Source of the DNA: Tractidigestivibacter scatoligenes | GTDB taxonomy: Bacteria; Actinomycetota; Coriobacteriia; Coriobacteriales; Atopobiaceae | DNA length: 64,000 bases | Assembly: GCF_001494635.1 (NCBI RefSeq) | Contig: NZ_LOJF01000012.1 | Coordinates: forward strand, 62,001 to 126,000 | Direction: 5' to 3' | Shown: positions 34,189 to 45,382 of the stretch, in pieces | Layout: the number at the start of each line of letters is the position of its first letter | How positions within the stretch are numbered: the first letter of the stretch is position 1 | Position numbers and translations under genes: made by a program | The notes under the pieces: generated by a model | Told to the model about the DNA's origin: nothing | The model's input: only the letters and a program-made list of their open reading frames with translations | The model's database searches: none

Positions 34189-34806
34189 CTACTCCTTCCC
34201 CGGACCAGGCGGGTTGTCCCGCAGCCACTGGCCAACCATTGCAAGATCACTCTCGAGAAGCGGCTGCCAGTCCGAGTGGTAGATGCAGGCCGCCGGGTGA
34301 AATGTAGGGCACACCACAAAGTGCCCGGTCTGGTACAGCTTGCCGCGCAGCGACGTAACGCCCGCCTCGGTGCGCAGCACAAATTGAGAAGCAAAGTTGC
34401 CCAGGCAGACAAGGACGTCCGGCCACACGGAACGGATCTGCTCGCGCAGGAAGGGCGAGCAGGCCGCGATCTCCTCGGGCTTGGGGTTACGGTTTCCGGG
34501 CGGGCGGCACTTCACCACGTTGGCAATGTAGATCTGGTCTCGCGTAAGGCCGGCAACCGAGAGGAGCGAGTCGAGCTTGTGCCCCGCAGCACCCACGAAG
34601 GGCTCGCCCTGCAGGTCCTCGTTTCTGCCGGGGCCCTCGCCCACGAACATCACGCGCGCGTTGGGATTGCCCACGCCAAACACGAGGTTGGTGCGCGTCT
34701 GCCCCAGGGGGCAAAGCTGGCAGTTGCCCATGACGGCGCGAATCTCCTCGAGCGTGACCTCCTGCGGACCCTGATGCTCGTGGCCGGGGATGTGCATCAC
34801 CGACAT
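34189..34806 (-). CDS. Family 4 uracil-DNA glycosylase (4Fe-4S)
   Basis: Removes uracil from DNA. Family 4/5 features are clear: CQLCPLGQTRTN with the first cysteine pair, GEGPGRNEDLQGEPFVG (motif 1), NVVKCRPPGNR with a further Cys, and HPAA (motif 3). Four cysteines for the Fe-S cluster are present. Start uncertain: ATG 34806 (GGAGAG just upstream) gives 205 residues; ATG 34857, overlapping the alr stop, would add a basic extension. It lies between alr and tsaE, tightly packed. Confidence 0.9.
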   Translation of the reverse strand: MSVMHIPGHEHQGPQEVTLEEIRAVMGNCQLCPLGQTRTNLVFGVGNPNARVMFVGEGPGRNEDLQGEPFVGAAGHKLDSLLSVAGLTRDQIYIANVVKCRPPGNRNPKPEEIAACSPFLREQIRSVWPDVLVCLGNFASQFVLRTEAGVTSLRGKLYQTGHFVVCPTFHPAACIYHSDWQPLLESDLAMVGQWLRDNPPGPGKE

Positions 34807-34849
34807 CTCTCCATCGCCCTCCAAGAGGCTGGCGCGTTCACGCCGGCGC

Positions 34850-36007
34850 CTAGACATAGACCTTCTCGAGGCGCATGCCAAAGTCGCATACGACCTCGTA
34901 GTTGATGGTGTCGCGAAGCTTGGCCATCTCGTCGGCGGTGATCTCCTCGTCACCGTCGCGTCCGATGACGGTCACCACATCGCCCATCTCGACCGGCTTA
35001 GCGGGTCGGTACGCGCGGGCGTTGTTCACGTCCACCGCAAACATGAACTGGTCCATGCAGATGCGGCCAACCTGACGACAGCGCGCACCGTTCACAATGA
35101 CGTCCATGTTGTTGGAGAGCGTGCGCGCTAGGCCATCGGCGTACCCAATGGGCACGGTTGCCACCTGCATATTCTGCTTGGGAACGCGCCAGGTGAGCCC
35201 ATAGCCCACGCCGTCGCCCACGCTGGGGTAGATGGCGCGGGTGACGCGCCCGCGCACGCTCATGACCGGCTCGAGCTGGATGCGTGGAGCCGTGGTCTCG
35301 GCCGGTTGCAGGCCATAGAGCCCAATTCCCACGCGGCACATGTCGTAGTGGCACTCGGGATGCAGAACCGTTCCCGGCGTGTTGTCGCAGTGGACAAGGC
35401 CCGTCTCGAGACCAGCTTCACGCACAATCTCGACTGCCTCGTTGAAGCGGTTGAGCTGCAGAGCAAAGTCCCAGTCATCGATGGCGTCGGCGGTTGCGAA
35501 GTGGGTGAACATACCCGCGCACTCAAGTCCGCGGTGAAAGTCGATGGTGCGCCTCAGCTCCAGCACGTCCTCGCGACGCACTCCAATGCGCGTCATGCCG
35601 GTGTCGACGGCCAGGTGGTAGCGAGCCACCTTGCCCGACGCGGCAGCGCACTCGCCCAGCGCAAGGGCAAACTCGGACGTATAGACCGACGGCATGATGT
35701 CATAGTCCACAAGCGTCTGCACGCAGTCCATGGGCGGCTCGGAGAGCATGAGGATGGGCCACTCGATGCCTGCCTTGCGAAGCTTCACGCCCTCTTCCAC
35801 GGTGGCAACGGCAAACTGGTCCGCACCGGCAGAGTGCATGGCCCGAACGCAGCGCTCGGCACCGTGGCCGTAGGCGTCGGACTTCACGACGCACATCATC
35901 TTGACGCCAGGCTCCAAGAGCGCCTTGAACTTCCGCGTGTTCCGCTTGAGAGCCGAGAGGTCTATCTCAACCCACGACCACCTGTCCGCAGGGCTCTGAA
36001 CTGCCAT
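34850..36007 (-). CDS. alr: Alanine racemase
   Basis: PLP enzyme making D-alanine for peptidoglycan. 385 residues; the PLP lysine is in VVKSDAYGHG, and the second catalytic Tyr is in VGYGLTWR (Alr C-terminal domain). HCDNTPGT is the usual HxxNS-like region with Asp/Thr variation. It is preceded by nnr (11 bp) and followed by the glycosylase gene, as part of a long minus-strand block. Confidence 0.95.
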   Translation of the reverse strand: MAVQSPADRWSWVEIDLSALKRNTRKFKALLEPGVKMMCVVKSDAYGHGAERCVRAMHSAGADQFAVATVEEGVKLRKAGIEWPILMLSEPPMDCVQTLVDYDIMPSVYTSEFALALGECAAASGKVARYHLAVDTGMTRIGVRREDVLELRRTIDFHRGLECAGMFTHFATADAIDDWDFALQLNRFNEAVEIVREAGLETGLVHCDNTPGTVLHPECHYDMCRVGIGLYGLQPAETTAPRIQLEPVMSVRGRVTRAIYPSVGDGVGYGLTWRVPKQNMQVATVPIGYADGLARTLSNNMDVIVNGARCRQVGRICMDQFMFAVDVNNARAYRPAKPVEMGDVVTVIGRDGDEEITADEMAKLRDTINYEVVCDFGMRLEKVYV

Positions 36008-36018
36008 GCCTTCGCTCC

Positions 36019-37641
36019 CTAGTTGTTCTCGTCACCATTGTCGGCGTCGGGGAAGGTCACGCGCTCCCCCAGGGCATCGTCCGCAATGCCAAGCTCGTCG
36101 ATGATGTCCGAGGCCATGACGCCCCTCGAGCCCATGCGTTCCATGGCGAGCGTCGCGGCATAGCCGTGAAGCTCGCAGGAAAGGGCGCAGAGAAGGGGCA
36201 GGTTGTCCACGCGCCCGTAGGTCTGCGCGAGCTTGGAGGCAATGATGCCGCCCAAAACGTCTCCCGAGCCCGCCGTGGCAAGCGCCGCCGGGCCAGGCTT
36301 GGGAAGAATCGCCTGCTCGACGCCCACGCAGCCGGTTGCGGTGCCCTTGGCAACCACAACCAGCTCGGAGCCACCGTCGGACCACACAATCTTGCGCGCG
36401 TCCTCAAGCTGGTCCACGAGCGAGGCGGGCGGGTTCTCCTCCTTGCCTACCAAGCGGCCAAGCTCGCGGCGGTGCGGCGTGAGCACCAGCGGCGTGCTCC
36501 TCCGGAGAATCTCCGGGAAGTCCTGCAGCTTGCCCGAGGTAAGACGGGCGATGCAGTTGAGTGCGTCCGCGTCGAGCACAAGCGGGGTGGGAGATGCGAG
36601 AAGAGCTGAGACAACGGCAACGGTGCCGCCAGAGACGCGCATGCCTGGGCCGGCGAGAACCGCCGAGCGCTTCTCGGCCAGCTTGGTCACTATGGGCACG
36701 GCATCCTTGGAGATGGTGCCGTCCTCGTCGCAGGGCAGCCCCACCACGGGAATCTCCAGCACATGTGCCTGTACCTGCGGCACGATGCACGAAGGCACTG
36801 CCAGCGTAACGTAGCCGGCACCCGCGCGGGCAGCCGCGCGGGCAGCCAAGATGGGCGCACCCACAAAGCGAGAGGAACCACCCACGACCAGCACCGAGCC
36901 ACGAGAGAATTTATCGACGGCCGTGGTTGGCGGCGCCATCACATCGAGATAATCCTCGAGATCGGTGCGCCAGGCCACCGGGTCTGCCTCGACCACAATC
37001 TGCTCGGTCTGCTCGGCAAGCGGCGCCACAACAATGGAGCCGCACACATCGCGGCCGTCGTCGGCGAGAAGGCCGGGCTTTAGGCACAGCATGGTCACCG
37101 TGAGGTCTGCGACCACGCAGGCGCCAGGGGCATGCCCTGTCTGCGCCGAGAGGCCGCTGGGCACGTCAACCGCAACCACGCGCACCCCGGAGCTGTTCAC
37201 GCAGTCGATCCAAATGTCAAAGGGCGCGCGGACGTCACCGTGGAAGCCGGTGCCCAGCATGCAGTCGAGCGCCACGTCGGAAGCAGAGAGGAGCCCCTCG
37301 AGCTCGTCACGCGACGGCCCCACCAGCGTGGAGACGCCCGCGCGCACGGCGCGCTGCGCCACCTGACGCGCAAGGTCGCCGGAGAGCTGGTCGGGCTCGA
37401 TGGGCGTAACCACTTTCACGTTGACACCATGGGCGAGCAGGGCCTCGGCTGCAACCCAGCCATCGCCTCCGTTGTTGCCCATACCGGCAAGAATCACGGC
37501 ATTCTGGACGTCACCCAGGGCAAGCGCCTCCTGTGCTGCGGCGCATCCTGCGCGGTGCATGAGCTCGGAGATGCTCACACCCACACGGGTGAGCGCGACC
37601 TCTACGCGCTTGACGTCTTCGACGTTGAGTACGGGCTGCAT
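36019..37641 (-). CDS. nnr: Bifunctional NAD(P)H-hydrate epimerase / ADP-dependent dehydratase
   Basis: Repairs hydrated NADH/NADPH. Of 540 residues, the first ~215 are the YjeF_N epimerase domain (MHRAGCAAAQEALAL; ILAGMGNNGGDGWVAAEAL), and the rest is a ribokinase-like dehydratase (VVGGSSRFVGAPILAA; LAGPGMRVSGG; the ATP/ADP motif ATAGSGDVLGGIIA). The two domains are fused as in most bacteria. It begins 6 bp after the acpS stop, so the genes are co-transcribed. Confidence 0.95.
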   Translation of the reverse strand: MQPVLNVEDVKRVEVALTRVGVSISELMHRAGCAAAQEALALGDVQNAVILAGMGNNGGDGWVAAEALLAHGVNVKVVTPIEPDQLSGDLARQVAQRAVRAGVSTLVGPSRDELEGLLSASDVALDCMLGTGFHGDVRAPFDIWIDCVNSSGVRVVAVDVPSGLSAQTGHAPGACVVADLTVTMLCLKPGLLADDGRDVCGSIVVAPLAEQTEQIVVEADPVAWRTDLEDYLDVMAPPTTAVDKFSRGSVLVVGGSSRFVGAPILAARAAARAGAGYVTLAVPSCIVPQVQAHVLEIPVVGLPCDEDGTISKDAVPIVTKLAEKRSAVLAGPGMRVSGGTVAVVSALLASPTPLVLDADALNCIARLTSGKLQDFPEILRRSTPLVLTPHRRELGRLVGKEENPPASLVDQLEDARKIVWSDGGSELVVVAKGTATGCVGVEQAILPKPGPAALATAGSGDVLGGIIASKLAQTYGRVDNLPLLCALSCELHGYAATLAMERMGSRGVMASDIIDELGIADDALGERVTFPDADNGDENN

Positions 37642-37647
37642 ATCGTT

Positions 37648-38250
37648 CTACTCCTTGGCTGGCTCGGCCGGCGCGGATGAGTCCGCGGCTCCCCCGGCAT
37701 CGCCTTCCTCTTGTGTCATCTGGGTGTCGGCGACGGAATGCTCTCCCGGCACGCCAGCCATTATCCCATCTTGCGCCTGTTCAAGCTCGTCCAACACAGA
37801 ACGCGCTTCACGAAACGAGGCGGCAAGCTCGCGCTCCGGGTCGGGACGGCCGTCGGGCTGGGGACGAACCTCGTCTGTCACTGCCACGGCGTTGGCAACC
37901 GCCACGTCGCGCGTGTACGAGAGAGAAAGCGCCACCTCACGCACGCCACCCTCGCGGGCAATCTGGGCGGCGCGGCCGGTAAGCAGCGCACGAGGCCTTC
38001 CCTGCGCGTCCATGGTCACCGAGACATCCGAGAAACCCACGCCGTTCGAGAAGCCCGTGCCCAGCGCCTTGACAACTGCCTCTCGCGCCGCAAAACGCGC
38101 CGCGTAATGCTCGGCCGGGCGCGCGTATGCGTCGCAGTAGGCGCGCTCCTCCTCCGTAAACACGCGGCGGAGAAACGACGGCCTGCGGCGCATGGTGCGC
38201 TCCATGCGCGAAATCTCGAGCATGTCGACGCCAATGCCAGCCAGGGCCAT
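37648..38250 (-). CDS. acpS: Holo-[acyl-carrier-protein] synthase with acidic C-terminal tail
   Basis: Transfers phosphopantetheine to acyl carrier protein. The AcpS core is residues ~1-130: GIGVDMLEISRMER with the metal-binding Asp, and FAAREAVVKALGTGF with the conserved Glu/Lys. The protein continues for ~70 residues of low-complexity, acidic and Ala/Pro-rich sequence (EEGDAGGAADSSAPAEPAKE at the end), absent from typical AcpS. It lies 3 bp after the glmS stop. Confidence 0.92.
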   Translation of the reverse strand: MALAGIGVDMLEISRMERTMRRRPSFLRRVFTEEERAYCDAYARPAEHYAARFAAREAVVKALGTGFSNGVGFSDVSVTMDAQGRPRALLTGRAAQIAREGGVREVALSLSYTRDVAVANAVAVTDEVRPQPDGRPDPERELAASFREARSVLDELEQAQDGIMAGVPGEHSVADTQMTQEEGDAGGAADSSAPAEPAKE

Positions 38251-38253
38251 GCG

Positions 38254-40104
<1,851 letters not shown>

Positions 40105-40279
40105 GTTTGGCCCCCTCGCTTACAGTTTTTGGTTAGCGTGCACGTTTTTGCGCCATCTTGGCGAACGATGCATAGAGTCTATCAGCCACAGGTGGTGGCC
40201 CTGTAGCCAAGCTGGTATCGACGGAGAGAAACCACGCCGCCAGGCTTGGAACTCGGCGGCGCGGACAAGGCGATGCGCC

Positions 40280-41617
40280 CTACTCCTTGAACGGCTCCAA
40301 GGCTTTGAGGACAATGGCATTGGCCTCCTGGCACAGGCGCTCCTCCGGAGCCTCGGCAAGCACGCGGACCAGGGGCTCGGTGCCCGAAGCGCGCACCAGC
40401 ACGCGACCGTTGCCCTCGAGGAACTTCTCGGCCGCTGTCACAGCCTCCTTGACCTCGGACGCAGCCATGGCTGCGTCCTTGTCGGCAACGCGCACATTCA
40501 CGAGCTGCTGCGGATAAAGCGTGACGGGACGCGTGAGCTCGGAGAGCTTCTCGCGCTCGGCACGCAGGACCTCCATGATGCGAAGGCTCGTCATGATGCC
40601 GTCGCCGGTCTTCTCGAGGTCGCCAAAGATGATGTGGCCGGACTGCTCGCCACCCAGGGTGTAGCCGTTCTCCATCATGCACGCCCACACGTTCTTGTCG
40701 CCCACCGCGGTCTTCTCGTAGGAGATGCCGGCGGCGTCAAGCGCCTTGAAGAAGCCAAAGTTGCTCATCACCGTGGGCACCACGGTGTTCTTAGCAAGAC
40801 GCCCGTGCTTTGCCATGTAGGTGCCGCACACGTAGAGGATGAGGTCGCCGTCGACCAGGCGGCCGCGCTCGTCTACGGCCAGGCAGCGGTCGGCGTCACC
40901 GTCGTAGGCAAAGCCAACGTCGAGGCCGTTGCGCACGACGAAGTCCTGCAGGCGCTGGATATGGGTAGAGCCGCAGTCGACGTTGATGTTGAAGCCGTTG
41001 GGCGCGTTGTTGATGACGTGGGTCTCGGCGCCCATGGCATCAAAGACCGGGCGGGCAACGCTGGAGGCGGCGCCGTTTGCGCAGTCCAGGCCAACCTTGA
41101 CACCCTGCATGGAGAAGCCGCAGGAGGCAATGAGGTGCGCGATGTAGCGGTTGCGGCCCTGCATGTAGTCAACGGTGCATCCAATGGCGTCACCGGTGGC
41201 GAGAGGAACCTCGAGCTTGCCGTCGATGTAGTCCTCGACCCGCTCGAGCACGTCCTCGTCCATCTTATAGCCCTCACGGTTCACGAGCTTGATGCCGTTG
41301 TCCGTGAAGGGGTTGTGGCTTGCGGTAATCATGACGCCACAGTCGAAGCCGCCATCGATGACCTCATACGAAACGCCAGGCGTGGGGATGACGTGCAGCA
41401 TGTAGGCGTCGGCGCCACTGGCAACCAAGCCTGCGACCAGCGCGGACTCGAACATGTAGCTCGAACGTCGGGTGTCCTTGCCAATGAGCACGCGTGCCTT
41501 GGCGCCGCGACGGGCACCGTAGTACCAGCCCACAAAGCGCCCGATCTTATAGGCGTGGTCAACATTGAGGCCCTCGTTGGCCCTGCCCCTAAAACCGTCG
41601 GTTCCGAAGTACTTCAT
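40280..41617 (-). CDS. glmM: Phosphoglucosamine mutase
   Basis: Converts GlcN-6-P to GlcN-1-P. 445 residues from ATG 41617 (MKYFGTDGFRGRANEG), with the phosphoserine loop in ITASHNPFTDNGIK, metal-binding DGDADR (as AYDGDADRC) and the C-terminal phosphate loop RASGTEPLVR. A longer frame upstream is not supported. Its order before glmS on the same strand fits coordinated amino-sugar synthesis. Confidence 0.96.
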   Translation of the reverse strand: MKYFGTDGFRGRANEGLNVDHAYKIGRFVGWYYGARRGAKARVLIGKDTRRSSYMFESALVAGLVASGADAYMLHVIPTPGVSYEVIDGGFDCGVMITASHNPFTDNGIKLVNREGYKMDEDVLERVEDYIDGKLEVPLATGDAIGCTVDYMQGRNRYIAHLIASCGFSMQGVKVGLDCANGAASSVARPVFDAMGAETHVINNAPNGFNINVDCGSTHIQRLQDFVVRNGLDVGFAYDGDADRCLAVDERGRLVDGDLILYVCGTYMAKHGRLAKNTVVPTVMSNFGFFKALDAAGISYEKTAVGDKNVWACMMENGYTLGGEQSGHIIFGDLEKTGDGIMTSLRIMEVLRAEREKLSELTRPVTLYPQQLVNVRVADKDAAMAASEVKEAVTAAEKFLEGNGRVLVRASGTEPLVRVLAEAPEERLCQEANAIVLKALEPFKE

Positions 41618-41745
41618 TTCTCGCTCCTTGTTTCGGGGTACCGGTCGTGCACAGACGGGTGTGATTCTACCAGTTACCTGTGGCCACACTGTGGGGAGCG
41701 GGCCCCTCGAATTCCGGCGCGTCTATCCTTCTCCCAGCCTCCCCA

Positions 41746-41824
41746 TTCTTTAGCGGTTTCTGAGAATCAAGCATCGCATTTGCCCAGTTGGCGAGTAGCG
41801 CGATTCTCAAATACCGATAAAGAA
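41746..41824. repeat. Long palindromic element, copy B
   Basis: ATTCTTTAGCGGTTTCTGAG at one end is answered by CTCAAATACCGATAAAGAAC at the other, with CAGTTGGCG in the centre and CCTCCCC/GGGGAGG flanks. It aligns with the reverse complement of copy A at 18952-19034. Both copies lie between genes. Confidence 0.65.
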
Positions 41825-41875
41825 CGGCGGGGAGGTGGGGGCAAAGCGGACGGAACGCAAGGGCGGGCCCGACAA

Positions 41876-41909
41876 CAAAAAACGGGACCCACAACAAGTG
41901 CGGGTCCCG
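41876..41909 (-). terminator. Intrinsic terminator of rplM-rpsI
   Basis: CGGGACCCGCA pairs with TGTGGGTCCCG around CTTGT, followed on the minus strand by TTTTTTG. It lies 26 bp after the rpsI stop. Confidence 0.88.
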
Positions 41910-41934
41910 ATAAGGGGCAAAGCGACGAGAAAGC

Positions 41935-42330
41935 CTAGCGCTTAGAGAACTGCGGGCGCTTGCGGGCCTTCTTGAGGCCGTACTTCTTGCGTTCGACGGC
42001 ACGGGAGTCACGGGTGAGGAAGCCAGCCTTCTTGAGCTCCTCGCGGTACTCGCCAGCCTGGAGAAGGGCGCGGGCAATGCCAAGGCGAAGAGCGCCGGAC
42101 TGGCCGTTGATGCCGCCACCATCGCAGCGGGCGAGGACGTCGAAGGACTCGGCGGTCTCAGTCAGACGGAGGGGTGCAGCAGCGTTGTCAACGAGCTGCT
42201 GACGGCCAAAGTACTGCGCAGCGTCGCGGCCGTTGACGACGATCTTGCCGGTGCCGGGAACGAGGCGGACGCGAGCGACAGCCTCCTTACGACGGCCGGT
42301 GCCGGTATAAACAACGGTGTTGTCAGCCAT
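41935..42330 (-). CDS. rpsI: Small ribosomal subunit protein uS9
   Basis: 131 residues: [19 protein letters not shown] at the N-terminus, [19 protein letters not shown] in the middle, and the basic tail [11 protein letters not shown] whose last residues contact P-site tRNA. It follows rplM by 3 bp, the universal order. Confidence 0.98.
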   Translation of the reverse strand: MADNTVVYTGTGRRKEAVARVRLVPGTGKIVVNGRDAAQYFGRQQLVDNAAAPLRLTETAESFDVLARCDGGGINGQSGALRLGIARALLQAGEYREELKKAGFLTRDSRAVERKKYGLKKARKRPQFSKR

Positions 42331-42333
42331 CGG

Positions 42334-42774
<441 letters not shown>

Positions 42775-42975
42775 TTGACTCCTCCTACACACATCTTGAA
42801 TGGCTGCCCCTGGACAAGGCCGCCGTGCTTTTTCGAAACAGAGGTTACGGGGCTCTGGGTGGAAAAGCCTTAAAAGTATACAGCCGCAGATGCCCTGTTT
42901 TGCGAGCATTTTTTCCACACAATTTTGACAAGCGAAAGGACCCTGCCTCACGCGCGGTGCAGCAGTGCGTTCACA

Positions 42976-43293
42976 TTACTCCGAACTGCCCAGAATGTGA
43001 TAACGCCAGTTAGTTGAGAGGTAGAAGAGGCGAAGAAGGGTCACCACGCCTTCGGATTCATCGACCTTGTAGATGACGACAAATACACCCAGTTGCCGCC
43101 AGCGCAAACCCGAATCGCCAACGAGGGAGCCATGCCCAGGCAGTGTGGACACCAGCTCTAGAAAAGAATCGTATCTTTCGAGAAAACGAGCGGCACTCTG
43201 TTTGCCTGACTGCGTCTCATAGTAGGTCACTGCCTCATCAACATCATCGGCAAAAGCGTCTGCGGCCTCCACTTTGTAGTCATTCGAGCCCAT
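42976..43293 (-). CDS. RelE/ParE-family toxin
   Basis: A 105-residue ParE/RelE fold protein (DYKVEAADAFADDVDEAVTYYETQSGK, then LRWRQLGVFVVIYKVDES and LLRLFYLSTNWR). The family inhibits ribosomes (RelE) or gyrase (ParE); which applies is unclear. It overlaps the upstream AbrB-type antitoxin gene by 14 bp, the usual order of antitoxin before toxin. The basic C-terminal residues expected of the active site are partly present (R and W near the end). Confidence 0.82.
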   Translation of the reverse strand: MGSNDYKVEAADAFADDVDEAVTYYETQSGKQSAARFLERYDSFLELVSTLPGHGSLVGDSGLRWRQLGVFVVIYKVDESEGVVTLLRLFYLSTNWRYHILGSSE

Positions 43294-43561
43294 GTCGTTC
43301 TCTCAGCTCTCGAGACAGTTCACGGGCGTCTCGTGTCCTTCCGCTCGCCACATCTGACATGGCGGTCTCAACTCCATCCCAAAACTCCTCCTGAGAAGAA
43401 ACCACATTCGGTAGAGGCGGCTCGGATGAGAGCGTCGCGTGATCACCGTCAAGCCGCCACCACACACGCGCCTCATCGCCAATGCCCAGAGCAGTGCGAA
43501 TCTCTTTTGGAATGGTTGTCTGACCACCCCTAGTGAGCTTTGTAGTCATGGTCAAAGCCAT
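43280..43561 (-). CDS. AbrB/SpoVT-family antitoxin
   Basis: A 93-residue protein. The swapped-hairpin DNA-binding domain is TTKLTRGGQTTIPKEIRTALGIGDEARVWW, and a C-terminal helical part (SQEEFWDGVETAMSDVA) probably covers the toxin. AGGAGG precedes ATG 43561. The palindrome AATGAATTCATT lies directly upstream, so it probably represses its own operon with the toxin. Confidence 0.85.
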   Translation of the reverse strand: MALTMTTKLTRGGQTTIPKEIRTALGIGDEARVWWRLDGDHATLSSEPPLPNVVSSQEEFWDGVETAMSDVASGRTRDARELSRELRERHGLE

Positions 43562-43575
43562 TACAACCTCCTATC

Positions 43576-43587
43576 AATGAATTCATT
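43576..43587. promoter_or_regulatory. 12-bp palindrome, likely TA operator
   Basis: AATGAATTCATT is a perfect palindrome 15 bp upstream of the antitoxin start, in an AT-rich stretch with a second imperfect half-site (TTTCAATGATAA). It fits AbrB-type autoregulation. Confidence 0.55.
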
Positions 43588-43620
43588 AATTTCAATGATA
43601 AGGCAGAATGGGACCCTCTC

Positions 43621-44514
43621 CTACAGAAACGCGCGAATCTCGTCGAGGTGGCTCATCGCCTCCTGGCGACCCTGCAGGTAGAGACGCAGGAGCGGCTCGC
43701 CGTTGTGCTCGGAGGTGCGAATCTTCACCGGCTCGGGCGGCCTCAGCACCAGCGCACGGCCCTCGGCCTCAAGGCCGGCAAGTTCTTCTCGCTGCGCGTT
43801 GTAGCGATCGGCGCGTGTGGCAAGGGCCTGCTCGTAGTAGGGGTAGGCGTCGTAGCGGTGGGTCCTCAGGATGGCGCGCTCGGTGGCTCCGTCCTTGATG
43901 TAGGTGCGATCCTGCGTGAGCACCACCAGCGCACGGTCGGCGGGCTCTGCTCCGGGAACCTCGGGCACGTCGTCAAGTCCCATGGCAACGGCAAAGGGAA
44001 TCGAATCCGTGGTGCCACCGTCGAGGTAGCGGTGACCGTCTATCTCGACCACCGTCGAGACGCCCGGCAAGGAGGCAGACGCACGGGCCTTGGTGGCGTC
44101 GAGCCTCTCGCCCTCCACGGGCAGATAGGCCGGCGCACCAAACAGGACGTCGGATGCCACGAAGTACATGGGCGTGAGGTCCTTGTCAAAGACATCCAAG
44201 TCGCAGGGGTCAATGTGGTTCTGGACCTCGTCGTACATGAAGTCGGTCCCGGCAAGGTTGCCCGTACGAACCAGCGAGAGGAGCGACATCATGCGCGGGT
44301 CGTCGCGGAAGGTCAGCATGATGCGCATGGTGCGGCCAATCTGGCGCGAGCGATAGCTCACCGCATTGAGTGCGCCCGCCGAGACGCCCCACACGCTCTT
44401 GAAAGAGCTGGTGTAGATGCCGTTCTCGAGAAGGACGTCAAGAACGCCGGCCGTGAAGATGCCCCTGTAGCCGCCGCCCTCGAGGACGAGGGCGGGCCTG
44501 TCGTTGCTGCCCAT
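43621..44514 (-). CDS. Patatin-like phospholipase/acylhydrolase
   Basis: A 297-residue serine hydrolase of the YjjU-like patatin group. Features: oxyanion loop EGGGYRGIFTAGVLD, nucleophile Ser in VWGVSAGALNA, and Asp of the dyad in YLDGGTTDSIPF. It is likely intracellular, acting on phospholipids or acyl esters; no signal peptide is seen. ATG 44514 follows GGAGG. It sits alone between the TA pair and tmRNA. Confidence 0.9.
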   Translation of the reverse strand: MGSNDRPALVLEGGGYRGIFTAGVLDVLLENGIYTSSFKSVWGVSAGALNAVSYRSRQIGRTMRIMLTFRDDPRMMSLLSLVRTGNLAGTDFMYDEVQNHIDPCDLDVFDKDLTPMYFVASDVLFGAPAYLPVEGERLDATKARASASLPGVSTVVEIDGHRYLDGGTTDSIPFAVAMGLDDVPEVPGAEPADRALVVLTQDRTYIKDGATERAILRTHRYDAYPYYEQALATRADRYNAQREELAGLEAEGRALVLRPPEPVKIRTSEHNGEPLLRLYLQGRQEAMSHLDEIRAFL

Positions 44515-44573
44515 AGACCGCCTCCGAATACGAACTGTCACGTTGCCACGCCACGCGCGACCATCCAACTATA

Positions 44574-44609
44574 CAAAAAGCGCCGAACCCCATAGCGGGA
44601 TTCGACGCC
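44574..44609 (-). terminator. Intrinsic terminator of ssrA
   Basis: GCGTCGAA and TTCGGCGC with an inner CCC/GGG pair form a stem followed by TTTTTG on the minus strand, a few bases after the tmRNA CCA end. Confidence 0.8.
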
Positions 44610-44617
44610 TACGCTTT

Positions 44618-44989
44618 TGGTGGAGGTGCGGAGAATCGAACTCCGGTCCAAAGCACGTCCCTGACAGGTGTCTCCAGGCTCAGCTGCCGGTTAAGTCTTG
44701 GAGGCCGCGCACCCGGTAGCCCGCGCTTAGCCTCCCAGCCGGTTTGGTCTTAGCGCGCGGCATACCGACTACATCCGCGCGAGCGTCTCCCTAGAATGAC
44801 GCCGCCCCGGGAGCGGGAGAGACCCCCGGTTTGACGCGCTGGTTAGTTAAGACTAAGCAGCGAGAGCCAGCTGAGGCTCGTAAGAAGAATTGTCGTCAAT
44901 TCAATTTGACGGTTCCCCTGTTTTACGTGGCGAGGAGACCACGGCCTGCTGCCCATCTCAGATGCACCCTGTCGAAACCAGTCACCCCC
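44618..44989 (-). ncRNA. ssrA: Transfer-messenger RNA
   Basis: The tRNA-like ends pair: GGGGGTG at the 5' end and CACCTCC-ACCA at the 3' end, with the T-loop GTTCGATTC and the 5' D-loop region CTGGTTTCGACAGGG. The reading frame encodes a tag read as DDNSSYEPQLALAA and then TAG (44890-44840 region), probably preceded by the charged Ala. Length is about 372 nt. It rescues stalled ribosomes together with SmpB, encoded 3.2 kb away. Confidence 0.93.
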
Positions 44990-45132
44990 AGAGATGGAAT
45001 GGGGACGCTGCCACCATACGCGTTATCAGAGAACAGCGGCTCACAGCCGTATTGCATAGTCTACCCAAATCGGCAGCAGAGCGACGCGGAGACGGCGACG
45101 GCACGTCGCCGGAGGCGGTTATTGTTGCAGTT

Positions 45133-45382
45133 CGCATCAAACCGAGGCTTCCGGCGATTATTTGTCGCCGGAGGGCACGATATCGCGGCAATCACGTACA
45201 AAGTCGCTGCTCAGGCGCCGTTTTGGCGCCCGAAGGCGCTTCTCGTACGGAATCCCGCATGAAGCTCTCGCTCAGGGGCCAAATTCTCGCCCGAAGGCGC
45301 ATTCTCGCAGAAAGCCTGCACAAAGTCGCTGCTCAGGCGTCATTTTGACGCCGAAGGGCGCTTCTCCGCAGCTCCGGGGGCC
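45133..45382. repeat. Tandem ~61-bp imperfect hairpin repeats upstream of tmRNA
   Basis: Three to four degenerate units. CAAAGTCGCTGCTCAGGCG is exact at 45199-45217 and 45321-45339, with a diverged unit between. Each unit contains a small hairpin: CCGGCGA/TCGCCGG, GGCGCC-GTTTT-GGCGCC, GGCGTC-ATTTT-GACGCC. The last unit runs into the 3' coding end of the DUF1275 gene. Nothing coding is supported in 44990-45339. Confidence 0.6.

Larger units (their letters stand above)
41618..41934. other. Intergenic region between rpsI and glmM
   Basis: No gene seen. It contains the long palindromic element copy B (41746-41824), the rpsI terminator (41876-41909), and presumably the glmM promoter close to 41640-41680, where sequence is more AT-rich than its surroundings. 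Confidence 0.5.

Noticed and set aside
40105-40279. glmS ribozyme upstream of glmS
   Set aside because: The expected core sequence and pairing were not seen in the 175-bp leader.
45133-45382. CRISPR array in the repeat region upstream of tmRNA
   Set aside because: Units are imperfect, of about 61 bp and without unique spacers of constant size; there are no cas genes. It is better described as tandem hairpin repeats.
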